Source: JACCUZ01 sp038246575
GTDB lineage: Bacteria > Actinomycetota > Actinomycetes > JACCUZ01
Assembly: GCA_038246575.1 (NCBI GenBank)
Contig: JBBRVU010000222.1
Span: forward strand, 1-6,229
DNA length: 6,229 nucleotides
Direction of reading: 5' to 3'
Shown: positions 1-6,229 of the stretch, piece after piece
Layout of the letters: each line of letters begins with the position of its first letter
Numbering within the stretch: position 1 is the stretch's first letter
Program-made: the position numbers and the translations under genes
The notes under the pieces: generated by a model
Seen by the model: the letters and a program-made list of their open reading frames with translations, nothing else
Databases searched by the model: none
Told to the model about the DNA's origin: nothing

Positions 1-194
1 CAGGGCAGCTGGGCGCTCGCCGCCCTGCCGGGTCCGGTCGTCCGCCGGCGACTCCTCGCCCGGGGCGTCGGCCCCGGCCGGCCCGGCCGCGGGCGCCGGC
101 GGCCCCGCCGGCTCCCGCACCGCCCCGGTCTGCGGGTCGATCCGCCTCTTGTCGCGGACGACCGGTGCCTGCTCGTCGGTCGGCTCCGCGTCGG

Positions 195-198
<4 letters not shown>
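1..198 (-). CDS. grpE: GrpE nucleotide exchange factor, N-terminal part (runs off left edge)
   Basis: GrpE is the cytoplasmic nucleotide exchange factor that releases ADP from DnaK and so resets the chaperone cycle. Only the first 66 codons are in the window, up to base 1. They start at a GTG whose last bases overlap the dnaK stop (GTGA, 195-198), an arrangement that implies translational coupling. The visible part contains VVRDKRRIDPQTGAVRE at residues 13-29, which I recognise as the conserved beginning of actinobacterial GrpE. A disordered stretch rich in Pro, Ala, Gly and acidic residues follows. The coiled coil and the C-terminal beta domain that contacts DnaK lie outside the window. Identity rests on the N-terminal motif together with the position directly after dnaK, the standard dnaK-grpE-dnaJ-hspR order of the phylum. 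Expression would come from the HspR-controlled promoter upstream of dnaK. Confidence 0.9.
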
Positions 199-2069
<1,871 letters not shown>

Positions 2070-2092
2070 GGCTGTTGTTCCTCCGCAGATAA

Positions 2093-2113
2093 GTTGAGTT
2101 GAACGGGCTCAAG
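2093..2113. promoter_or_regulatory. Proximal HAIR operator (HspR binding site)
   Basis: Read on the plus strand, the inverted repeat is GTTGAGT, seven bases, GCTCAAG. It matches the HAIR consensus CTTGAGT-N7-ACTCAAG in 12 of 14 arm positions and with the exact spacing. It overlaps the inner end of the -10 hexamer and covers the expected transcription start of dnaK near 2105, so HspR bound here would block RNA polymerase directly. HspR control of dnaK through HAIR is established for Streptomyces and Mycobacterium; its use here is inferred from the sequence match and the position. Confidence 0.92.
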
Positions 2114-2140
2114 TATGCGGCCCTCGCCGCGGCTTGTCAA
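2112..2140 (-). promoter_or_regulatory. dnaK operon promoter (-35 TTGACA, -10 CATACT)
   Basis: On the minus strand a perfect sigma-70-type -35 (TTGACA, 2135-2140) is followed after exactly 17 bp by CATACT (2112-2117), a 4/6 match to TATAAT. The expected start of transcription is near 2105, which gives a leader of about 36 bases before the dnaK ATG. This is a housekeeping-type promoter, as expected where heat-shock control is by repressor release. The spacer contains a short GC hairpin (GCGGC, four bases, GCCGC), which probably reflects base composition. Confidence 0.85.
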
Positions 2141-2145
2141 ACAGA

Positions 2146-2166
2146 CTTGAGTCGGATCAACTCAAC
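2146..2166. promoter_or_regulatory. Distal HAIR operator (HspR binding site)
   Basis: Read on the plus strand this is CTTGAGT, seven bases, ACTCAAC. The left arm is perfect and the right arm differs from the HAIR consensus only at its last base. It lies five bases upstream of the -35 hexamer. Its centre is 53 bp from the centre of the proximal HAIR, about five turns of B-form DNA, so two HspR dimers could bind on the same face on either side of the promoter. It overlaps the last codon and stop codon of the upstream gene on the same strand. Confidence 0.93.
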
Positions 2167-2845
2167 TATCTCCGCCGTCCTCGCCACCCGTGCTGACCTG
2201 CGGCGATCCGCCGGCGCAGCGGGCGCTCACCTCGGTCTCCCGGTCGCCGCCCGCCCGCTGGTGGAAATGCACCTCCACCTTCTCCGGGCCGGCGTCGCCG
2301 ACCTCGACCTGCCAGCCCTGGTCCGGGCTGGCGTACAGCAGCGAGATCCGGGACCCGGAGCAGGAGACGGCCACCCGGCCGCCGGACACGGACACCGTGC
2401 GGGTGCGGCTCGCCGAGGGTGGGGAGGACGACTTGCCGGGGCGCTCGCTGGTGCTCGGCCGAGGACTGCGCGACCTCGGCGTCTCCTTGCTCGAGGGCTC
2501 ACCAGCACCCGGCCGGGACGTCGTGGTGCTGCCGCGAGAGGCGCGGGGCGCGGGAGACGACACCTTCGCGGTGGGGGCGGCCGCTGACCGGGCCTTCTTG
2601 GTCGGGCTGGCTGGCTGTCGGGGTGTCGGCTGGCCACCCGCACCCGGCCCCGCGTCCGACGTCTGGTCGGCACCGGCGAGCGCACCCGAGCCCGGGAGCG
2701 AGGCGGCCTGCAGCACCTGGCGGCCGGCGCGGTCGATCGCCAACCAGGAGAAACCGGCCACGACCACCACGACAAGCGACCACGCCAGCACTCCGACGAC
2801 GACCATCCGGCGCGGACCCACCCGACCACTGTGCCAGCCGGGCAC
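2162..2845 (-). CDS. Single-pass membrane protein with Ser/Pro-rich stalk and two-cysteine C-terminal domain
   Basis: I do not recognise this 227-residue protein as a named family. A GTG start is chosen because GGAGGG (2855-2860) lies nine bases upstream. After a short basic N-terminus (HSGRVGPRRM) there is one strongly hydrophobic segment at about residues 14-37, so an N-in, C-out anchor is likely. Residues 50-147 form a low-complexity linker of Ser, Pro, Thr, Ala, Lys and Arg, suited to crossing the cell wall. Residues 148-215 look like a small beta-rich domain with alternating polar and hydrophobic residues and two cysteines (C162 and C210) that could form a disulphide outside the cell. 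The gene is divergent from the response regulator with a 33-bp gap and ends 92 bases before dnaK on the same strand. I infer an envelope protein linked to the two-component system, perhaps a target or an accessory sensor. A longer open frame extends upstream to 3547, but it is antisense to the regulator and is rejected. Confidence 0.8.
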   Translation of the reverse strand: MPGWHSGRVGPRRMVVVGVLAWSLVVVVVAGFSWLAIDRAGRQVLQAASLPGSGALAGADQTSDAGPGAGGQPTPRQPASPTKKARSAAAPTAKVSSPAPRASRGSTTTSRPGAGEPSSKETPRSRSPRPSTSERPGKSSSPPSASRTRTVSVSGGRVAVSCSGSRISLLYASPDQGWQVEVGDAGPEKVEVHFHQRAGGDRETEVSARCAGGSPQVSTGGEDGGDS

Positions 2846-2854
2846 CGAACTGGA

Positions 2855-2860
2855 CCCTCC
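2855..2860 (-). promoter_or_regulatory. Ribosome binding site deciding the GTG start at 2845
   Basis: On the minus strand GGAGGG stands nine bases before the GTG at 2843-2845. The later in-frame candidates (the GTG nine codons into the window's coding sequence and the ATG at residue 14) have no comparable Shine-Dalgarno sequence. The ATG would also remove the positive N-terminus that orients the membrane segment. Confidence 0.7.
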
Positions 2861-2865
2861 GGCCG

Positions 2866-2871
2866 TACGGT
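2866..2871 (+). promoter_or_regulatory. Possible -10 element for a leaderless two-component-system transcript
   Basis: TACGGT fits the TANNNT pattern of actinobacterial -10 elements. It is followed by seven bases and then the GTG at 2879, so transcription could begin on the start codon itself. No Shine-Dalgarno sequence precedes that GTG, and leaderless transcripts are common in actinobacteria. I see no matching -35. The motif overlaps the 8-bp palindrome CCGTACGG (2863-2870). This is a suggestive but weak call. Confidence 0.35.
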
Positions 2872-2878
2872 GACCCCC

Positions 2879-3637
2879 GTGGTCTCGTTGCTCCTGATCG
2901 AGGACGACCCCGGCATCCGGTCGGCGCTTTCCCGAGCCCTCGGCGAGCGCGGCCACGCCATAGACACCTCCGCCACCGGGATGGGCGGTCTCGAACGCGC
3001 CCTGGAGACCGGGCCCGATCTGATCCTGCTCGACCTCGGACTGCCCGACGTCGACGGCGTCACCGTGCTGACCATGCTGCGCGTGGTGTCCGCCACTCCG
3101 GTGGTGGTCATCACCGCCCGGGACGACGAGTCGCAGATCGTCGCGGCCCTCAACGCCGGAGCTGACGACTACGTCGCCAAGCCCTTCAGCCCGGACCACC
3201 TGGACGCACGGATCCGCGCAGTGCTGCGCCGAACCGTGCCGGTGCAACCGGACGGTCCCCTCCTGGTGGGCGGACTGAGCATCGACGTACGAACTCATGG
3301 GGTCGCCCTCGACGGCGAACCGTTGTCGTTGTCCCCCAAGGAGTTCGACCTGTTGCTGGTGCTTGCCCAGCGAGCCGGTGAGATCGTCACCAAGCGCGAG
3401 CTGCTGGCCGAGGTCTGGCGACAGCCGTACGGCGGTGGCGACCGGACGGTCGATGTCCACCTGTCGTGGCTGCGCCGCAAGCTCGGGGAGACCGCCGCGG
3501 CTCCGCGACTGCTGCACAGCGTCCGAGGGGTCGGCGTGCGGCTGCACGACCTGCGCGACGACGCCGGAACCAGCAGCATCGGTCAGGACGTCCAGGCGAG
3601 GACCGATCCGGGCGTCGAGTCCAGCACGGAGCGCTGA
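2879..3637 (+). CDS. OmpR-family response regulator (receiver plus winged helix)
   Basis: This is a 252-residue DNA-binding response regulator, the output half of a two-component system with the kinase that follows. The receiver domain covers about residues 1-118, with the acidic pocket E8-D9-D10 (LLLIEDD), phospho-acceptor D52 (LILLDLGLPD), T79 in ITAR, and K101 in AKPF. The C-terminal winged helix (about 128-222) has the OmpR-type pattern, including LSPKEFDLLLVLAQ, VDVHLSWLRRKLG and SVRGVGVRL. The last 25 residues or so are a polar tail. I chose the GTG at 2879 because it gives the family-typical N-terminus VVSLLLIEDD. GTG at 2870 or 2831 would add 3 or 16 residues with no better ribosome binding site. 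The stop shares one base with the kinase start (TGATG), so the pair is translationally coupled. The divergent membrane-protein gene and the secreted-protein genes downstream are candidate targets by position. All phosphotransfer residues are intact. Confidence 0.96.
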   Translation: MVSLLLIEDDPGIRSALSRALGERGHAIDTSATGMGGLERALETGPDLILLDLGLPDVDGVTVLTMLRVVSATPVVVITARDDESQIVAALNAGADDYVAKPFSPDHLDARIRAVLRRTVPVQPDGPLLVGGLSIDVRTHGVALDGEPLSLSPKEFDLLLVLAQRAGEIVTKRELLAEVWRQPYGGGDRTVDVHLSWLRRKLGETAAAPRLLHSVRGVGVRLHDLRDDAGTSSIGQDVQARTDPGVESSTER

Positions 3638-5013
3638 TGCGGCGGCGGGTCACCTTGCTGATGGCCGCGACCACCTCCGCGGTGATCCTCGCCTTTCTGC
3701 TGCCGCTCGGGATGCTGGTGCGCACCCTGGCCGAGGACCGGGCAACCGCCGCGGCAACACAGGAGGCACAGAACGTCGCGCTGCTCGTGGCCACGGCCAA
3801 GGACCGGGGGCAGCTGCAGGACCTGCTCGACCTCGTCGACAACCAGAGCGACCGGTCGACCACCGTGGTGCTGGCCGACGGCACCGTCGTCGGCGACGGG
3901 AAGCCGGCCCCCGTAGGAGCGGCTGACACCCGGGCGCTGCGCAGGGCCCGGGGCGGAACCGCCATCACGGTCATCGACGCGGGCGCTCGGGTGTACCTGC
4001 CGGTGGCCACTCCGCAGGGGACCGCCGTCGTGCGCACCTCCGTGCCGGAGGCCGAGCTGCACGGCGGCGTGATGCCGGCGCTGCTGATCCTGGCCCTGCT
4101 GGGCGCGGCCATGCTGGCCCTGTCCCTCCTGGTTGCCGACCGGCTGGGGCGCGCCGTCGGCCGCCCGATCTCGGAGGTCGCCCGGGCGGCTCATGCGCTG
4201 CGCGAGGGCCGGCTGGACACCCGGGCTCCGGTCGAGGGGCCTGCGGAGGTGCGCGAGCTGGCGGCCGCCCTCAACCGGCTGGCCGAGCGGATCGGCGAGC
4301 TGCTCGTCGCCGAACGGGAGGCCGTGGCCGACCTCTCCCACCGACTGCGTACACCGTTGACCGCGCTTCGCCTGCACGCCGACAGTGAGGCGGTGCCGGT
4401 CCCGGAGCGGCGGCACGTCACCGACGGAGCGGAGGCGCAGGGTCCCACCTACGGCTCCCTCGTCCACCCCCAGCAGCGGTTGCGCGACCACGTGAGCGCC
4501 CTCGAACGGACAGTGGACTCCATCCTGCGCGACGCTCGCCGCCCGGTGAGCGCCGCCGTGTCGCGACGGTGCGACGCGGCGGCGGTGGTACGTGCCCGCG
4601 CCGACTTCTGGCTCCCGCTGGCCGAGGACCAGGACCGGGATCTCCGGGTGACCCTGCCGGCGGCCGAGACGCTTGTCGGTGTCGACGCGGACGACCTCGC
4701 CGACGCGGTCGACGCCCTGATCGACAACGTCTTCGCCCACACCTCGGAGGGAACAGCGGTGCGGCTGGCAGTGCTCGCGCCGCAGCTCGGACCGGTGGAG
4801 GTCGTCGTCGAGGACGCCGGTCCCGGGCTGCCCGTCGACATGAGCGAGCGAGGCGCCAGCCAGGTCGGGTCCTCAGGGCTGGGCCTGGACATCGCCCGTC
4901 GGATGGCGGAGTCCTCGGGCGGCGGCCTCAGGCTCGAGCGCTCGACGCTGGGAGGGGCGCTCGTGCGCCTCCTGCTGGGGCCGACACGGGACCGGTCCCG
5001 CCTCCATCGTTAG
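3637..5013 (+). CDS. Sensor histidine kinase, HAMP type
   Basis: This 458-residue membrane kinase should autophosphorylate on H235 and pass phosphate to D52 of the regulator encoded just upstream. Transmembrane segments at about 7-29 and 145-167 enclose an extracytoplasmic sensor region of about 115 residues with no motif I recognise. A HAMP linker follows (about 168-220). The H box is DLSHRLRTPLTALRL (232-246), the SHRLRTPL variant common in actinobacteria. The N box has DNVFAHTSEG (363-372), the G1 box VEDAGPG (391-397) and the G2 box GSSGLGL (411-417). The ATG overlaps the regulator stop by one base and has GGAG five bases upstream. Between the first dimerisation helix and the second (RLRDHVSALERTVD, 281-294) lies a Pro/Gly/His-containing stretch, residues 251-280, which makes this loop roughly 20 residues longer than I expect. 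Third-position GC stays high across it, so it reads as real coding sequence and not a frameshift. The signal sensed is unknown. Confidence 0.96.
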   Translation: MRRRVTLLMAATTSAVILAFLLPLGMLVRTLAEDRATAAATQEAQNVALLVATAKDRGQLQDLLDLVDNQSDRSTTVVLADGTVVGDGKPAPVGAADTRALRRARGGTAITVIDAGARVYLPVATPQGTAVVRTSVPEAELHGGVMPALLILALLGAAMLALSLLVADRLGRAVGRPISEVARAAHALREGRLDTRAPVEGPAEVRELAAALNRLAERIGELLVAEREAVADLSHRLRTPLTALRLHADSEAVPVPERRHVTDGAEAQGPTYGSLVHPQQRLRDHVSALERTVDSILRDARRPVSAAVSRRCDAAAVVRARADFWLPLAEDQDRDLRVTLPAAETLVGVDADDLADAVDALIDNVFAHTSEGTAVRLAVLAPQLGPVEVVVEDAGPGLPVDMSERGASQVGSSGLGLDIARRMAESSGGGLRLERSTLGGALVRLLLGPTRDRSRLHR

Positions 5014-5076
5014 CGCAACCTTGAGGGCGGCTGCACCCGCCGATAGGGGTCGGCTGCCGATGCTCAGGGGGTACTC

Positions 5077-5091
5077 GACGGCCCCGCCGTC
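5077..5091 (+). other. Small GC hairpin between kinase and secreted-protein genes
   Basis: GACGGC and GCCGTC form a perfect 6-bp stem with a CCC loop. It lies 63 bases after the kinase stop and 23 bases before the next ATG. No T-run follows, so it is not a classical intrinsic terminator. It could be a weak terminator, an mRNA processing or stability element, or chance in GC-rich DNA. The rest of the 101-base gap shows no convincing promoter to me: a TTGAGG at 5021-5026 has no good -10 partner. Confidence 0.25.
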
Positions 5092-5114
5092 TCCCGCACT
5101 CCGGAGGTCTGCAC

Positions 5115-5630
5115 ATGCGTATCCGTCCACTGCCCGCCATCGCCATCGGCTCGGCGCTCGGCCTGGCCCTCGGAGGCGTGGCCTACGCATCGGTCACCGC
5201 GGGAGCGGCGACCAGCGCCCCTGGCAGCGCGGTGGCAGCGGCCACCACCCCCGCAGAGCTGGACCTCCCCGAGATCGAGCCCGAGGAGACCTGCGCCAAG
5301 GGCGAGGAGCGCAAGGGCGACGCCTGCGTACGCACAGTCGTCACCACGGTGATCAAGACGGTGGCCCCGGCCCCTGCCGCTGCCCCGAAGAGCGAGGCGA
5401 CGAAGTCCTCCAGCACATCCGGGGAGAACAAGGTCAGTGCGGCCCCCACATCTCGGGTCAGCCGTGAGGACGACGACGCCACCGAGCACGACTCCGGCGA
5501 CGACAACGAGCACTCCACGCGCCCCACCACCAAGTCGTCCGAGCACAGCGACGACGACGGTGAGCACCACGACAACGAGCACGGCGACGACGGGAACGAG
5601 TCCGAGCACGACGAGCCGGGCGACGACTGA
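5115..5630 (+). CDS. Small secreted protein with His/Asp/Glu-rich tail
   Basis: This is a 171-residue exported protein of no family I can name. The ATG is supported by GGAGG at 5103-5107, seven bases upstream. Residues 1-25 form a signal peptide with a basic start (MRIRPL), a hydrophobic core and a plausible signal peptidase I site after AYA (23-25). The mature part has two cysteines, C60 and C71, in ETCAKGEERKGDACVRTVV, possibly a small disulphide loop. A Pro/Ala/Lys/Ser linker follows. The last 54 residues contain 24 acidic residues and 7 histidines and almost no hydrophobic ones. Such a tail is disordered and could bind divalent metal ions (Zn, Ni, Cu or Ca); that is inference from composition only. 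The gene follows the sensor kinase by 101 bases and precedes another exported protein by 8 bases. It may therefore be a target of the two-component system or help present its ligand. Confidence 0.88.
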   Translation: MRIRPLPAIAIGSALGLALGGVAYASVTAGAATSAPGSAVAAATTPAELDLPEIEPEETCAKGEERKGDACVRTVVTTVIKTVAPAPAAAPKSEATKSSSTSGENKVSAAPTSRVSREDDDATEHDSGDDNEHSTRPTTKSSEHSDDDGEHHDNEHGDDGNESEHDEPGDD

Positions 5631-5638
5631 GGCCGCGG

Positions 5639-6166
5639 ATGCGCAACCGAGAGCCTCGCACCGGTTCCCACCACCGCGACCGTTCGCTGTCCGTGATGGC
5701 GCTGATCACCGGCGGCGTCGCCGCCGGCACGATCGCCGCCACCGGCGCGGCCACGGCGGCCGCGGCCAACCAGACGGCGCAGCGAGATGCCGATCGCGAA
5801 GCTGCTGCGATCGCCATGCAGGCGGACCTGACCACCGCGTGGCACAACGAGCTGCGCCGTGATGCAGCCATCGCGGCCGCGCGAGCGTCGGCGCGACCCG
5901 AGCTCAAGCATCGCGTCGTGCACCGCTACCGGACCCGCGTCGTCTACCTGGCGGCGGCACCGGCCAGCACCGCGGCTTCCTCGGGCGGGTCGGGCTCGTC
6001 CGCCCCGTACGTCGCCAGCAGCTCGGGCGGCAGCTCCACCAACGCGTCGACGGGCGGCACGACGAGTCGGTCGGCCGCACCAGCCCAGCAAGCCGCACCG
6101 GCCCCGGCTCCAGCACCGGCTCCGGCCGCTGCCCCCGCTGCACCGGTGAAGTCGTCCGGGTCGTGA
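5639..6166 (+). CDS. Ala-rich membrane-anchored or secreted protein with Pro-Ala tail
   Basis: This 175-residue protein is not one I recognise. The ATG lies eight bases after the preceding stop, with GAGG (5629-5632) overlapping that stop, so co-transcription and coupled translation are likely. The N-terminus is polar and basic (residues 1-16, including HHRDR). A hydrophobic Ala/Gly/Thr segment at about 18-43 could be a signal anchor or an uncleaved signal. Residues 44-90 are Ala-rich with charged residues and look helical. A basic patch, LKHRVVHRYRTRVVYL, spans 89-104. The rest is Ser/Gly/Thr-rich, then a Pro-Ala repeat at about 152-169, with a short KSSGS end. This pattern suggests an envelope protein whose tail spans or contacts the cell wall. 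There are no cysteines and no catalytic motif. The basic patch and the acidic tail of the preceding gene's product might attract each other; this is speculation. Confidence 0.82.
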   Translation: MRNREPRTGSHHRDRSLSVMALITGGVAAGTIAATGAATAAAANQTAQRDADREAAAIAMQADLTTAWHNELRRDAAIAAARASARPELKHRVVHRYRTRVVYLAAAPASTAASSGGSGSSAPYVASSSGGSSTNASTGGTTSRSAAPAQQAAPAPAPAPAPAAAPAAPVKSSGS

Positions 6167-6167
6167 G

Positions 6168-6229
6168 GTGTTGACCCTGCCGGGGGGCACCTTGCGGCGG
6201 TGGGCGGCATCGCGACGTTCGTGGCGCGC
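6168..6229 (+). CDS. Possible 5' end of a further gene (cut by right edge)
   Basis: An open frame of 20 codons plus two bases starts with GTG one base after the preceding stop (TGAGGTG) and runs off the window. An in-frame TTG follows immediately. The peptide begins VLTLPGGTLRRWAASRRSW and the third positions are mostly G or C, consistent with coding sequence. The ending ASRRSWRA resembles what I recall from the N-terminus of some actinobacterial FAD:protein FMN transferases (ApbE), where SWxALGT follows, but 20 residues cannot establish that. A GTG at 6200 in another frame (VGGIATFVAR) is an alternative. The Shine-Dalgarno candidate GAGG is too close to serve this start well. Confidence 0.3.
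   Translation, partial: MLTLPGGTLRRWAASRRSWR

Noticed and set aside
2118..2134. A GC hairpin between dnaK and the upstream gene, considered as a terminator.
   Set aside because: It is a 5-bp stem with no T-run and lies inside the -35/-10 spacer of the dnaK promoter, so composition explains it better.
2846..3547. Upstream extension, on the minus strand, of the membrane-protein frame to give a 461-residue product.
   Set aside because: It is fully antisense to the response regulator, whose receiver and winged-helix motifs are clear. The extension shows no domain, and a good ribosome binding site supports the start at 2845.
3583..4740. A 385-codon minus-strand frame antisense to the sensor kinase.
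   Set aside because: The kinase motifs (H, N, G1, G2 boxes) fix the plus strand as coding. The antisense product is rich in His, Arg, Gly and Gln, as expected of a shadow.
5020..5050. TTGAGG followed by GATAGG or TAGGGG, considered as a promoter for the secreted-protein gene and, from the CTTGAG, as a third HAIR.
   Set aside because: The -10 is poor at any allowed spacing, and there is no ACTCAAG partner seven bases away.
6095..6148. A repetitive Pro-Ala coding stretch, considered as a DNA repeat or recombination site.
   Set aside because: The repetition is an imperfect codon-level GCN/CCN pattern encoding a Pro-Ala tail, common in exported actinobacterial proteins. It has no separate repeat structure.
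5183..6190. A 335-codon minus-strand frame across the two exported-protein genes.
   Set aside because: It has Arg/Ser/Gly/Cys-rich shadow composition. The plus-strand genes have signal or anchor segments, ribosome binding sites and tight operon spacing.

Overview
The window is a compact, high-GC, gene-dense piece of an actinobacterial (Actinomycetota) chromosome. This rests on the strong G/C bias at third codon positions, GTG starts, the DnaK sequence type, and above all the HAIR operators (HspR-associated inverted repeats) in front of dnaK. I cannot name a genus.

Minus strand, 1-2166: the start of the classical actinobacterial chaperone operon. dnaK (195-2069) is complete and is followed by the 5' end of grpE, which overlaps it by four bases and runs off the left edge. 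In this phylum dnaJ and hspR usually follow. The promoter has a -35/-10 pair (TTGACA, 17 bp, CATACT). One HAIR covers the -10/start-site region and a second lies just upstream of the -35, with centres 53 bp apart, about five helical turns. This is a well-formed HspR-repressed heat-shock promoter.

Minus strand, 2162-2845: an unrecognised single-pass membrane protein with a long Ser/Pro/Thr-rich stalk and a small two-cysteine C-terminal domain. Its stop codon lies inside the distal HAIR, so it directly abuts the chaperone operon. It is divergent, with a 33-bp gap, from the two-component system on the other strand.

Plus strand, 2879-5013: an OmpR-type response regulator and a HAMP-containing sensor histidine kinase, translationally coupled (TGATG). 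The kinase has an apparent Pro/Gly-rich insertion between its two dimerisation helices.

Plus strand, 5115-6229: a small secreted protein with a His/Asp/Glu-rich tail, then (8-bp gap) an Ala-rich exported or membrane-anchored protein with a Pro-Ala tail, then what may be the first 20 codons of another gene. These two short exported proteins are probably co-transcribed and may be targets or signal-side partners of the two-component system; that is inference from position only.

I see no tRNA, rRNA, CRISPR array, insertion sequence or phage gene. There is no stretch over 300 bases without a gene. The most promising under-described material is the cell-envelope set around the two-component system (2162-6229), not the chaperone operon.
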